Assembly (NCBI GenBank): GCA_003133425.1
Contig: PKXI01000017.1
Span: forward strand, 1 to 25,794
Length of the DNA stretch: 25,794 nt
Direction of reading: 5' to 3'
From: Acidobacteriaceae bacterium
Lineage (GTDB): Bacteria; Acidobacteriota; Terriglobia; Terriglobales; Acidobacteriaceae
The notes beneath the pieces were generated by a model. It did no database searches. It was not told the origin of the DNA and saw only the letters and a list, made by a program, of their open reading frames with translations. Below, piece after piece: positions 1-8,019 of the stretch; position 1 is the stretch's first letter, and every line of letters begins with the position of its first letter. The position numbers were made by a program, and so were the translations under genes.

Positions 1-324
1 ATTGACGCTCTCATCGCCGCACACCATCGCCATGCCGGAGGCGGTTCGCAAATTCTGCACGTCGATCCGGATCTTTATATCATGCAGCGATCCGGCTTTC
101 GCGACGACAACGTGCGGCAATCAGGTCTGATCTATGTGCTCAACAACCTGGGTGACAAGTGGAGCGGCGTCACAGTGAAGACAAAGTGGAAGAACCAGAA
201 ATTTGTCCCTGTAGCCTGGGATGGTCACGATACGGCAACTCCCAACGAACGTACTACGAACGCGGAGGGCAGCAGTGAGTTTCCCGCACCACCGCGCGGC
301 TATGTCGTCTATGCACCGGCGTAG
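1..324 (+). CDS. Alpha-amylase-type glycoside hydrolase, C-terminal part (5' end outside window)
   Basis: The frame is open from the first base, so only the last 107 codons are present. The residues resemble the end of a GH13 alpha-amylase: a stretch with HHRHAGG, then LYIMQRSGF and LIYVLNNLGD, and a beta-rich tail closing on PPRGYVVYAP, which is how the C-terminal beta-sandwich of cytoplasmic bacterial alpha-amylases usually ends. The catalytic barrel lies upstream of the window, so activity cannot be judged. The gene precedes gnd on the same strand with a gap of about 70 bp, which would put glucan breakdown beside the pentose phosphate genes. The family call is from residue pattern only. 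Another GH13 enzyme with the same C-terminal domain is possible. Confidence 0.7.
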   Translation: MDALIAAHHRHAGGGSQILHVDPDLYIMQRSGFRDDNVRQSGLIYVLNNLGDKWSGVTVKTKWKNQKFVPVAWDGHDTATPNERTTNAEGSSEFPAPPRGYVVYAPA

Positions 325-395
325 CTTTGTAAGTGCCGCATATTCTCGAACCGGAGTTTCAATCGTTTCAACGTCTTTTAAAGAGAGGAAAACAA

Positions 396-1427
396 ATGGA
401 ATTGGGCATGATCGGATTAGGTAGGATGGGATCCAACATGGTGCAGCGCCTTCTGCGGGCAGGTCACCAGTGCGTTGCTTACGACGTACATCCGGAAGCC
501 GCGCAAGCTCTCGTCAAAGACGGTGCAGTTGGCGCAACGTCGATTGAAGATTTCGCCAAAAAGTTGAAGGCGCCACGCGCCATCTGGATGATGGTGCCCG
601 CCGCCGTGGTCGATGAGACGCTGAAGGCGCTCATCCCGTTCCTCGAAAAGGATGATGTGGTCATCGATGGCGGCAACTCCTACTACCACGATGACATCCG
701 CCGTGCTGCCGAGTTGAAACCGAAGGGCATCCACTATGTGGACGCGGGGACAAGTGGCGGCGTCTGGGGATCGGAACGCGGCTACTGCCTGATGATCGGC
801 GGAGACGATGATGTAGTGCAGCGCATCGACCCCATTTTTTCCGCACTGGCCCCAAGCATCGATTCGGCGCCCCGCACGCCGGGTCGGGAAAAAGTAGGCG
901 GCACAGCTGAGCACGGCTATCTGCATTGTGGTCCGAGCGGCGCCGGTCACTTTGTCAAGATGGTCCACAACGGCATCGAGTACGGCATCATGGCATCGTA
1001 TGCGGAAGGGTTGAACATCCTGCATCATGCCAACGCCGGCAAGCAGAAGCAGACCGTGGATGCCGAAACCACGCCGCTGCGTCATCCCGAGTACTATCCG
1101 TACGACCTGAACATTGCCGACATCGCCGAGGTCTGGCGGCGCGGCAGCGTTATCGCTTCATGGCTGTTGGACTTAGCCGCCATCTCTCTACTCGATAGCC
1201 CCGACCTGGCGAAATTCGCTGGACGCGTCTCCGACTCAGGGGAAGGACGCTGGACGATTACCGCAGCCATCGACGAGTCGGTTCCGGCCCCCGTCCTTAG
1301 TGCCGCGCTCTACGAACGATTCAGCTCGCGTGGCGAAGACGACTTTGCCGAAAAGGTGCTTTCGGCGCTGCGGTTTCAGTTCGGTGGCCATAAAGAGAAG
1401 ACCGCTGACAGCAAGGCAGGCGCTTGA
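396..1427 (+). CDS. gnd: 6-phosphogluconate dehydrogenase (decarboxylating), short form
   Basis: This enzyme oxidatively decarboxylates 6-phosphogluconate to ribulose 5-phosphate in the cytoplasm. The 343-residue product has a Rossmann fold at the N-terminus (GLGRMG at residues 7-12), the DGGNSYY segment near 91-97, the substrate-binding SGG near 120-122, and GHFVKMVHNGIEYG near 184-197 with the expected catalytic Lys and the following Asn and Glu. The length fits the short YqeC/GndA-like family (about 300-340 aa), often NAD-dependent, rather than the 470-aa Gnd. The ATG at 396 is chosen because a purine-rich AGAGAGGAA lies just upstream. An in-frame ATG at 333 would add 21 residues that do not look like family sequence. 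The stop overlaps the zwf start (TGATG), suggesting translational coupling. Confidence 0.93.
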   Translation: MELGMIGLGRMGSNMVQRLLRAGHQCVAYDVHPEAAQALVKDGAVGATSIEDFAKKLKAPRAIWMMVPAAVVDETLKALIPFLEKDDVVIDGGNSYYHDDIRRAAELKPKGIHYVDAGTSGGVWGSERGYCLMIGGDDDVVQRIDPIFSALAPSIDSAPRTPGREKVGGTAEHGYLHCGPSGAGHFVKMVHNGIEYGIMASYAEGLNILHHANAGKQKQTVDAETTPLRHPEYYPYDLNIADIAEVWRRGSVIASWLLDLAAISLLDSPDLAKFAGRVSDSGEGRWTITAAIDESVPAPVLSAALYERFSSRGEDDFAEKVLSALRFQFGGHKEKTADSKAGA

Positions 1428-2824
1428 TGGCCAAGTCCCATTCGGACGCGCTGGTGATCTTCGGAGCGACAGGCGATCTCGCCCACAAGATGATCTTCCC
1501 GGCACTCTATGCAATGGTAAAAAAAGGCGCCCTTAAAGTTCCGGTCATCGGTGTCGCCTTTCCAAGATGGAGCATGGAGCGTTTACACAAGCGTGTGACC
1601 GACAGCATAGTGCGATCAGGTGGGATCGATAATAAACGCGCATTGCAACATCTTCTCTCTCTGCTCAAGTATGTGAGTGGAGACTATAAAGACCCAGCCA
1701 CGTTCGCAACGATCAAAGAGGCGCTCGGCAACGCACGGTGTCCGGCGCATTACCTGGCTATACAACCTTCACTCTTCGAAACGGTCATCAGAGGTCTGGG
1801 CGCGGCGAAGCTCGCCCAACACGCGCACGTGGTCGTAGAAAAGCCGTTTGGACGCGATCTGGCCTCCGCACGAGAGCTCAACAAGGTGGCGCATTCGGTG
1901 TTTCCGGAAGACTCAATCTTCCGCATCGATCACTTCCTCGGGAAGGAAGCGATCATGAATATCCTCTATTTCCGTTTTGCCAATTCGTTCCTTGAGCCGA
2001 TCTGGAACCGCAACTACGTTGCGAGTATTCAGATCACACTCTCGGAGAGTTTCGGCGTGGGGAAGCGCGGGGCGTTTTACGAAACCGCGGGCTGCTTGCG
2101 CGATGTGATCCAGAATCACCTCTTCCAGGTCGTCGCCCTCCTTGCCATGGAGCCACCCGCAAGCCGGGACTTTGGCGCAGTGCACAACGAGAAAGCCAAG
2201 GTCTTTCAAGCAATGCGGCCTCTGACGTCCGACGATGTGGTCCGAGGTCAGTACGCAGGTTACCGGGATGAGCCGGATGTAGCGAAGCGCTCCGACGTCG
2301 AGACCTTCTGCGCCCTGCGTCTATTCATCGATTCGTGGCGATGGGAGGGGGTGCCGTGGTACCTGCGCTCCGGCAAATACCTGCCAGACACCGCAACCGA
2401 GGTCCTGGTGGAGTTGAAGCCGGCGCCACAGAGGCTTTTCGCCGACGCCGAGCCGCTGACCGGCCGATCGAACTACTTGCGCTTCCGGGTCTCCCCCAAC
2501 CGGGCCATTGCCCTTGCCGCACGCGTCAAGGTCGCAGGCGAAGATTTTGTTGGGAAGCAGCAAGAGCTTTACCTGTCGGAAGAGCGCTCGGGGGACGAAA
2601 CGCCCTACGAGCGGCTTCTCGGCGACGCCATGGCCGGCGACGGGGCGCTCTTCACGCGAGAAGACGCAGTTGAGGCCGCGTGGATGGTGGTCGATCCGGT
2701 CCTCAAGACCCATGACCGCGTTCGCTTTTACAAGCGCCGCAGCTGGGGCCCGAAAGATGCTGACGCGATCATCGCTGCGGACGGCGGTTGGCATAACCCC
2801 AGCAGCGCCGACTCATCGGGATAA
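1427..2824 (+). CDS. zwf: Glucose-6-phosphate 1-dehydrogenase
   Basis: The enzyme makes 6-phosphogluconolactone from glucose 6-phosphate with reduction of NADP (or NAD), the entry to the oxidative pentose phosphate pathway. The 465-aa product shows the coenzyme-binding GATGDLA at residues 13-19, EKPFG near 138-142 and the active-site RIDHFLGKE near 166-174 whose His and Lys bind substrate. The SESFGVGKRGAFYE and QNHLFQVVALLAMEPP blocks are also typical. The ATG at 1427 overlaps the gnd stop. A TTG one codon earlier is possible but unnecessary. No 6-phosphogluconolactonase gene is visible between zwf and gnd, so that step must be encoded elsewhere or be spontaneous. The family assignment is secure, while cofactor preference cannot be read here. 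Confidence 0.95.
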   Translation: MAKSHSDALVIFGATGDLAHKMIFPALYAMVKKGALKVPVIGVAFPRWSMERLHKRVTDSIVRSGGIDNKRALQHLLSLLKYVSGDYKDPATFATIKEALGNARCPAHYLAIQPSLFETVIRGLGAAKLAQHAHVVVEKPFGRDLASARELNKVAHSVFPEDSIFRIDHFLGKEAIMNILYFRFANSFLEPIWNRNYVASIQITLSESFGVGKRGAFYETAGCLRDVIQNHLFQVVALLAMEPPASRDFGAVHNEKAKVFQAMRPLTSDDVVRGQYAGYRDEPDVAKRSDVETFCALRLFIDSWRWEGVPWYLRSGKYLPDTATEVLVELKPAPQRLFADAEPLTGRSNYLRFRVSPNRAIALAARVKVAGEDFVGKQQELYLSEERSGDETPYERLLGDAMAGDGALFTREDAVEAAWMVVDPVLKTHDRVRFYKRRSWGPKDADAIIAADGGWHNPSSADSSG

Positions 2825-2863
2825 CGATCGTACGCAGCCGTGTCTTGTCCGGCACGATCGTAC
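2824..2863. repeat. Pair of ACGATCGTAC repeats in the zwf-tal gap
   Basis: The 10-mer ACGATCGTAC occurs at 2824-2833 and again at 2854-2863. Because ACGATCGT is its own reverse complement, the two copies can also pair with each other, enclosing a smaller GCCG/CGGC stem. This could be an mRNA hairpin separating zwf from tal or a paired operator. No T-run follows, so a standard intrinsic terminator is unlikely. Confidence 0.4.
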
Positions 2864-2921
2864 CCGAATACACCAACGTGACACCGTTCTATCCATGAAA
2901 TAAGGAACCGGGAGAAATGGA

Positions 2922-3995
2922 ATGAAAGCAACTCAGAAACTTCATGAGATCGGCCAGAGCCTCTGGCTCGATAACATCACGCGCGGCTTGCTCACCAGCG
3001 GCACCCTTCAACGCTACATCGAGGAGTTATCGATCACGGGTCTCACCTCGAACCCCACGATCTTCGATCACGCCATCAAGAACAGTCACGACTATGACGA
3101 TGCCATCAGCCAGAAACTGAAAGAAGGCGAATCGGGCGAGGCTCTCTTCTTTGAATTGGCGATCGATGACCTCCGGCAGGCCGCCGATTTCTTCCTCCCG
3201 ATCCACGACCGGACGGATGGTGTTGACGGCTGGGTATCTTTGGAGGTCTCGCCCCTGCTGGCCCGCAACACGGCCGGCACCCTCGCTGCGGCCAAGGCTC
3301 TCCACGCCCGCGCGGAACGGCCCAATCTCTTCATCAAGATCCCCGGTACAAGCCAGGGCCTCCCAGCGATTGAGGAGGCAATCTTTGCGGGCGTACCCGT
3401 CAACGTAACCCTCCTGTTCTCTGGCGCACAATATGTCGCGGCCGCCGAGGCATACCTGCGAGGCATCGAACGGCGCATCTCCGCTGGGCTGAATCCCGAT
3501 GTCGGCTCTGTGGCATCGCTGTTCGTCAGTCGCTGGGATGTTGCGGTAGCGGACAAAGTACCGGAGGGTTTGCGCAACAAGCTTGGCATCGCCATCGCCG
3601 GAGAGGCCTATGAGCGATACCGCGCTTTGCTTGACTCGCCACGGTGGATGCGCATCTTGAACGCCGGCGCCCGTTCCCAGCGCCTTCTCTGGGCCAGCAC
3701 TGGAACCAAGGACCCCAAAGCCTCCGACATCTTGTACGTTCAGGCCCTTGCCAGGCCCTTCACCGTGAATACGATGCCAGAAACCACTCTGAAAGCTCTC
3801 GCCGAACATGAAGAGTTTGGCGAGGCTTTACCCGCACAGGCCGACGAGGTGCTGGCCGAGTTCGCCAAGGCCGGTATTGACACGGACGATGTGGCCGCCC
3901 AGCTCCTCGGAGAAGGGGTCGCCTCGTTCGCCAAGTCCTGGAACGATCTGCTGGATTGCATCGCGTCCAAGAGCGAAGCGCTCAAAGCTGCCTGA
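2922..3995 (+). CDS. tal: Transaldolase
   Basis: Transaldolase moves a dihydroxyacetone unit between sugar phosphates in the non-oxidative pentose phosphate pathway, through a Schiff base on a lysine. The 357-aa product has LWLDNITR near the N-terminus (Asp17 is the expected acid/base), GLTSNPTIFDHAI at 40-52, VSLEVSPLLA at 105-114 and NLFIKIPGT around 135-143, which places the Schiff-base lysine at Lys139. The length matches the longer transaldolases of actinobacteria and acidobacteria rather than the 220-aa fructose-6-phosphate aldolase type. The ATG is preceded by GGGAGAAATGGA, an acceptable ribosome-binding region. It is the third pentose phosphate gene in a row on this strand, 97 bp after zwf, and could be co-transcribed. 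Confidence 0.93.
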   Translation: MKATQKLHEIGQSLWLDNITRGLLTSGTLQRYIEELSITGLTSNPTIFDHAIKNSHDYDDAISQKLKEGESGEALFFELAIDDLRQAADFFLPIHDRTDGVDGWVSLEVSPLLARNTAGTLAAAKALHARAERPNLFIKIPGTSQGLPAIEEAIFAGVPVNVTLLFSGAQYVAAAEAYLRGIERRISAGLNPDVGSVASLFVSRWDVAVADKVPEGLRNKLGIAIAGEAYERYRALLDSPRWMRILNAGARSQRLLWASTGTKDPKASDILYVQALARPFTVNTMPETTLKALAEHEEFGEALPAQADEVLAEFAKAGIDTDDVAAQLLGEGVASFAKSWNDLLDCIASKSEALKAA

Positions 3996-4336
3996 GTCTG
4001 GACTGGCGAGAAATCGAGAACGCTCCTGGCCGAATCTTCCGACACCGCACCGGTCCCTTTGGTTTCAGCGAACCGGCTTCGCACCTTGAGGCCGGTTGCT
4101 ATCAGGACGAGTACAACCCGATTCAGGATGGCTAGTTCGCAAGGATCAGATGAATACTGGCCTTTCCACTATCCTCAGGGCAACAGGCTCGTTTTCAGAA
4201 GAGAAATCCGAGATTACGAGCTCCGAGGATTTTCTGAAGCGCGTCGTCGTTGCGAGCGCGAATGGCAGAGCGCTAGGCTTGAAGGGTGCGCTTTACTTGT
4301 ATCTAATCGACCTTATGTTTAGCAAAAGGTGTAAGT
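3996..4336. other. Intergenic stretch with no supported gene
   Basis: This 341-bp gap follows tal and precedes the DUF488 gene. Short open frames cross it on the plus strand (for example starting at 4059 and 4096), but none resembles a known family, has a convincing ribosome-binding site or fits the neighbouring genes. There is some inverted repetition around 4050-4090 (CCGGT...ACCGG) that might be a weak end to the tal transcript, without a T-run. Confidence 0.5.
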
Positions 4337-4891
4337 ATGAAAAGACCGCCCATTTTTACGGTTGGCCATTCCACACGATCAATCGATGAATTTGTGGAAT
4401 TATTACGCGCGCATGGCGTCAAAGGAATTGTAGACGTCAGATCAATACCTAGATCGCGCCATAATCCTCAGTTTAATACCGATGTGCTTGAGCATTCTTT
4501 GCAACAGGAACATATGAGCTATAAACACATTAAAGAACTTGGCGGCCTACGGCATGCAAGAAAGGATTCGCTTAATCTCGGCTGGCGCAACGCTTCATTC
4601 CGCGGTTTCGCTGATTACATGGCAACCCAAGAGTTTTCAGAAGGATTAGAAGCGCTTGCTAAAATCGCAAATGCGAGAGAAACTGCGATTATGTGTGCTG
4701 AAGCTGTGCCGTGGCGCTGCCATCGTTCGCTTATTGCGGACGCATTGACGAAAAAAGGATGGACAGTGCGGGATATAATGAGCCGTACCGTTGCCGCAAG
4801 ACATCGACTGACCCCATTTCTGAAGACAATAAAGGGGCAGCTTATATATCCTGAGGAACCTCTGCGAAAGAGCCTGATTTCGCAGGACTAG
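4337..4891 (+). CDS. DUF488 domain-containing protein
   Basis: The 184-aa product begins with IFTVGHSTRSIDEFVELLRAHGV and continues with VDVRSIPRSRHNPQFN, LGGLRH and later MCAEAVPWRCHRSLIAD, the hallmarks of the DUF488 family. These proteins have no settled function. The paired cysteines around MCAE..WRCHR are characteristic of the family. The ATG follows AAAGGTGTAAGT, a usable Shine-Dalgarno. The gene stands alone, with no operon partner. Its codons are visibly richer in A/T (ATT, GAA, AAA, TTA) than those of the pentose phosphate genes beside it, which hints at a different history, possibly horizontal transfer. The reading frame stays open for a further 67 codons after its TAG stop. Confidence 0.88.
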   Translation: MKRPPIFTVGHSTRSIDEFVELLRAHGVKGIVDVRSIPRSRHNPQFNTDVLEHSLQQEHMSYKHIKELGGLRHARKDSLNLGWRNASFRGFADYMATQEFSEGLEALAKIANARETAIMCAEAVPWRCHRSLIADALTKKGWTVRDIMSRTVAARHRLTPFLKTIKGQLIYPEEPLRKSLISQD

Positions 4892-5043
4892 AGTATCGCG
4901 GCAGGCTGCCGGCGATTGAGGATCTAGATTTGCCCGATCTGCACGTTGCGCGGGGTAAATTACCGATTGAAAAGCCGCGGCTTTTGGACAACATCGGTCT
5001 TGGCGAGACTATGTTGTTGGCAAAGTTCTCGTTCATCCGCCCC
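4892..5043 (+). other. Open frame continuing past the DUF488 stop; no gene assigned
   Basis: After the TAG at 4889-4891 the same frame runs on without a stop to a TGA at 5091-5093. The translation is proline-, leucine- and aspartate-rich (LPAIEDLDLPDLHV early on) and looks more protein-like than random sequence, but I do not recognise it and no start codon with a ribosome-binding site is evident. It might be the remnant of another gene's 3' end. The rest of the gap up to the RIC gene holds the stress-protein remnant described separately. Confidence 0.25.
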
Positions 5044-5250
5044 TTAGACTCCCACCAGAGAGGTGAATCGGACGCTGAGAATCGCGCACAGTGACTCGCG
5101 GCTGATCGAGTAAAGACGCGACCACGCTGGTGAGAAGATACCTCTTGAATGTCCACGGCCCACAACAATCAAGTCTGCTGATTCTTCAATTGCAATTTGG
5201 CGACCGCCTTCTGGGAGTGCTGCACCCATAATGCGCGCCGATGTCGGTGC
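5044..5250 (-). pseudogene. Universal stress protein remnant (C-terminal part only)
   Basis: The minus-strand reading ends with ESADLIVVGRGHSRG, then SRLYSISRESLCAILSV. This is the standard end of a UspA-family protein: a helix leading to ADLIVVGRG, then the ATP-binding Gly/Ser loop region and the final strand, usually SPCPVLSV. The sequence upstream in this frame does not look like the N-terminal half of a UspA domain, and stops appear in other frames, so only about the last 60 residues survive. The expected glycine-rich loop is altered to GIFSPAWSR, and SPCP reads SLCA, consistent with decay. I see no intact start. The upstream boundary is approximate. Confidence 0.6.
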
Positions 5251-5575
5251 CAAGAACAGGCCATAGGGCAGGACATTGAAATTGAAGGGGAGCATCGGCC
5301 GCCGCTCTTTGCTCTTTGGGCGAGCGATCATCTATCCGACACTACGAATCAGGGTGGGTGGCGTCGCTTGGCTGATGCGTTGTAGCCCAACCAATGCCTT
5401 CAAGATTGGGCCGACATGTCAGCCACGCTTCTTCGAACATATTACGAGCAACCCTAGATTTGGAGCTTGTCCTGGGTGCCCGCAATGAACTCACGAACGG
5501 TTAGTAGTTTCTAGTTTGCAGCACGGGCCTGTGCTTTTGCGCCCCTCTGGGCGTTCTCTGTCTGAAAATGACTCA
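5251..5575. other. Intergenic stretch with no supported gene
   Basis: This stretch separates the stress-protein remnant from the RIC gene end. It may contain further decayed sequence from the lost N-terminal half of the stress protein, but no frame shows recognisable domain residues. No RNA gene or clear terminator was seen. Confidence 0.4.
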
Positions 5576-6295
5576 TCAGGCCGAAGCTGCCTCCAGTTCG
5601 ATCGCGCGAGGAAACAGAATGTTGTTCTCCAGATGAATATGTTGGTGAAGATCCTTCTCAAATTCGTTCAACCCATCGTAGAACGCGTGATAGGTGGGGC
5701 ATGCATCTTCAGGAGTTGTGAAACTGTGGCTCAAATCACGAATCTCCGCAAGCAAGGCTCCTGCAGCGTCGTGCTCCTGGGTCATCATGGCAATCGGATT
5801 GGCCACCGTACCAAAGCAGTTGTCTGGCTTTGCGCCCCCATCGTTAATGGCTCTCTCCAGTTTGGCAATATGTGGAAACAGGATGAGCTCTTCCTTTGCC
5901 TGGTGCTGCCTCAATTCTTCGTCGAGCTTTGTGAGCTTCGATTGAATCACGGGCAACTCAACCCTGGTCGCACCGTGACGAGCGACAACTTTCTGCGCCA
6001 ATAGCGCCAGCCGCGGAAGCTCCTTCTTCACATACGCATGATGAGTTGCAACGATATGTCCGCTTAGGCGTTCCAGCGATGCCTTCGACCAATCTTCCGC
6101 GATCGGAGCGGAGCCCTTTGCCGCGGCTTCGAGTGCTGCAATCACCGCGTCCACTTCAATGTCTCTAGTGGCGCACGCTTCAGCGAGCGGTTTGCGGCCA
6201 CCACAACAGTAGTCAATTCCGTACTGTTCGAACACCCGAATCGAGGACGGTTGTTCCAAAGCAATTTCGCGAACGGTCCGTGTGGTTGCGGTCAT
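5576..6295 (-). CDS. ric: RIC/ScdA/YtfE-type iron-sulfur cluster repair di-iron protein, copy 1
   Basis: Proteins of this family (ScdA, YtfE, DnrN) help restore iron-sulfur clusters after nitric oxide or oxidative damage, using a non-heme di-iron centre in a hemerythrin-like four-helix bundle. The 239-aa product has the DUF542 N-terminal domain (VFEQYGIDYCCGG with Cys30-Cys31, then Cys41). It then carries the di-iron ligand motifs: HHAYVKKELPRL, HQAKEELILFPHI, TQEHDAAG and HQHIHLENNILFPRA. The ATG at 6295 is preceded by AAGGAG. Its promoter carries the NO-island operator motif (6344-6357), although it lies about 5 kb from the main island. It is cytoplasmic. A second copy is encoded at 15012-15746. 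Confidence 0.93.
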   Translation of the reverse strand: MTATTRTVREIALEQPSSIRVFEQYGIDYCCGGRKPLAEACATRDIEVDAVIAALEAAAKGSAPIAEDWSKASLERLSGHIVATHHAYVKKELPRLALLAQKVVARHGATRVELPVIQSKLTKLDEELRQHQAKEELILFPHIAKLERAINDGGAKPDNCFGTVANPIAMMTQEHDAAGALLAEIRDLSHSFTTPEDACPTYHAFYDGLNEFEKDLHQHIHLENNILFPRAIELEAASA

Positions 6296-6314
6296 GAATA
6301 TCTCCTTGAGCTGA

Positions 6315-6357
6315 ACTTTAGACGGGCATCGGTTCGAGCGACAACGACTTTAGTCAC
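6315..6357 (-). promoter_or_regulatory. Predicted FNR-geometry operator and -10 box for ric copy 1
   Basis: Read toward ric, the 14-bp site GTGACTAAAGTCGT (6344-6357) is followed by a -10-like TAAAGT (6315-6320). The centres are 33 bp apart, putting the site near -42 if transcription starts at about 6308, some 13 nt before the ATG. The same site and spacing recur at other NO-stress promoters in this window. The strand is the strand of ric. Confidence 0.65.
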
Positions 6358-6538
6358 TCAAGGCGAGAGTAAATGTAAGTTACAAGGTCTCTCGTGGAGC
6401 GTGGATGGGGTGCTTAAGTATTTCTGTACCCTGAAATGGTATGTGCAAACTAAGCTGAAGATTGTCAACCTTGAACCGTAGGTCGCAAGGACTCACACGA
6501 AGGATTGCGCGGAGCCAGTAGCCCATGTTCAGTCGAGT

Positions 6539-7111
6539 TTAACCATCAAAGGGACGTCTCGCCGAAAAGCGGAATCGCCCAGCGCCCAGCTCGACGCGAA
6601 TCGACATGAAACCAGCAGATTTAAGCCGGCCATGCAGAGTGGCCGGTTCGACGACGACCATCGTATCGCCCAAGTGGATTATCCGCATGAGTGTGGATGG
6701 CAGGCTGTCCACACCCGCGAAAACCCCTCCCGGCCTAAGGACTCGATGCACTTCGGCGAACAACTGATTCTGCAGTGCTAGTGAGGGTACATGGTGGAGC
6801 ATCGTGAACGAGACGACTGCGGAGAACAAGCAATCGCTGTACGGCATTGCAGTGGCGTCTCCCTGTTGTACATGGACATTCGAATTGAGCAAGCGATGCC
6901 CGAGGGAGTTCGCCAGTGCGGGATCGATCTCAAGACACTCGATGTTCTTCACGCGATTTCGTAGGCAGTCAGTGGTCATGCCAGGTCCTGGGCCAATCTC
7001 CAACACCGAATCGCGGAGTTCTATATCCCGCAGCGTCCACGGAAGGATTTCATCTTGTATCTTTCGCTTCCAGTGACCCGATCGGCAGTACCATTTGTGG
7101 AATCGATTCAT
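6539..7111 (-). CDS. Class I SAM-dependent methyltransferase, substrate unknown
   Basis: The 190-aa product carries methyltransferase motif I as VLEIGPGPGMTTDCL at about residues 36-50. An acidic residue ends strand 2 in CLEIDPAL, GDATAMPYSD is motif II-like, and VVSFTMLHHVP and VHRVLRPGGVF match the post-I regions of the Methyltransf_11 group. It lacks any extra domain that would reveal the substrate. The ATG is preceded by GTAAGG four bases upstream of its immediate context, an adequate ribosome-binding site. The gene has no close partner: ric lies more than 240 bp downstream and the amidotransferase about 150 bp upstream on the same strand. Annotation beyond the fold would be guesswork. 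Confidence 0.85.
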   Translation of the reverse strand: MNRFHKWYCRSGHWKRKIQDEILPWTLRDIELRDSVLEIGPGPGMTTDCLRNRVKNIECLEIDPALANSLGHRLLNSNVHVQQGDATAMPYSDCLFSAVVSFTMLHHVPSLALQNQLFAEVHRVLRPGGVFAGVDSLPSTLMRIIHLGDTMVVVEPATLHGRLKSAGFMSIRVELGAGRFRFSARRPFDG

Positions 7112-7263
7112 ATGGCCTTACTGCTCACTTTCAGCTTGATGCACGAGCTTCCGAAAGACATCTTTCGAAGAATATTCAACAGCTAACATCCGAGTCCGAG
7201 CATCTGATGTTCTCCATATGTTCACAAATCGAGGTGGAACGAGCCAGCGAGAGAGTTACTGCA

Positions 7264-7935
7264 TTAAAGTACGGCATCAAAGAACCGTACGATCATCCTT
7301 CTGCCAAGTTGTTCAATTCTCTCTTTCTGTGGGCCGGTGTTATCAGATCTCTCAATTGGTAAATGCTCTTGCCAATCTAACCAGGTGCTCGAGTCTGGCT
7401 CAATGTGGAATTGTAATCCGTAGGCACAGCTTCCAAATCGAAAGGCTTGTTGTGCGTATTCCTTGTTTGAAGCCAAGAGCACCGCACCTTCCGGCAAATC
7501 AAACGTGTCACCATGCCAATGAAAGACTGGAATTGAACTTCCGGCCGTTGCGAACAGAGGATCCTGTTTTCCCGCCTGAGTCAGTTCCACGAATCCAAAG
7601 CCGATTTCCGGCCCATGACCTGGAAACACATCTGCCCCAAGGGCCTTGGCCAGAAGTTGGGATCCGAGGCAGATCCCAAGCACCGGACAGTTGCGGTGAG
7701 CCAGTTCTCCAAGCAACCTGCATTCCTCGGTCAAAAAAGGATATTTATCTGTTTCATAGGCGCCCACTGGACCGCCCATCACAACCAATCCGTTCACTTG
7801 ATCGGAGTCCGGAATGCTGGCCCCTTGATCAAGACGCCTGACATCCAGACACAGGCCGCGAGCTTTGGCCTCAACTGCAATCAGCCCCGGGCCCTCCCAC
7901 GCCGCGTGTTGTAGAACGATCCAAGACTGTCCCAT
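7264..7935 (-). CDS. Class I glutamine amidotransferase-like protein
   Basis: The 223-aa product has the GATase1 fold: VMGGPVGAY at 52-60 forms the oxyanion strand region, PVLGICLGSQLLA places the nucleophile at Cys89, and GLQFHIEP gives His177 and Glu179, completing the Cys-His-Glu triad. Such stand-alone proteins are annotated as GMP synthase-like glutamine amidotransferases and may release ammonia from glutamine or gamma-glutamyl compounds. No synthetase partner is present in the window, so it is not GuaA itself. The start is the ATG at 7935; a weak AGGAAG lies rather far upstream. Role and substrate are unknown. Confidence 0.88.
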   Translation of the reverse strand: MGQSWIVLQHAAWEGPGLIAVEAKARGLCLDVRRLDQGASIPDSDQVNGLVVMGGPVGAYETDKYPFLTEECRLLGELAHRNCPVLGICLGSQLLAKALGADVFPGHGPEIGFGFVELTQAGKQDPLFATAGSSIPVFHWHGDTFDLPEGAVLLASNKEYAQQAFRFGSCAYGLQFHIEPDSSTWLDWQEHLPIERSDNTGPQKERIEQLGRRMIVRFFDAVL

Positions 7936-8019
7936 GGTTTAACTTATTGCTTCCTGTCCCGCTCCTCCGTAGCTGAAGTTCTACGAAGGACCGCAAACTT
8001 ATTTCCTATAGACTATATT

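Noticed and set aside
417..1085. Minus-strand open frame (222 codons) opposite gnd
   Set aside because: It is antisense to well-conserved dehydrogenase motifs and has no independent support.
4059..4389. Overlapping small plus-strand open frames before the DUF488 gene
   Set aside because: Neither has a ribosome-binding site or recognisable residues, and one overlaps the DUF488 start. Likely noncoding.
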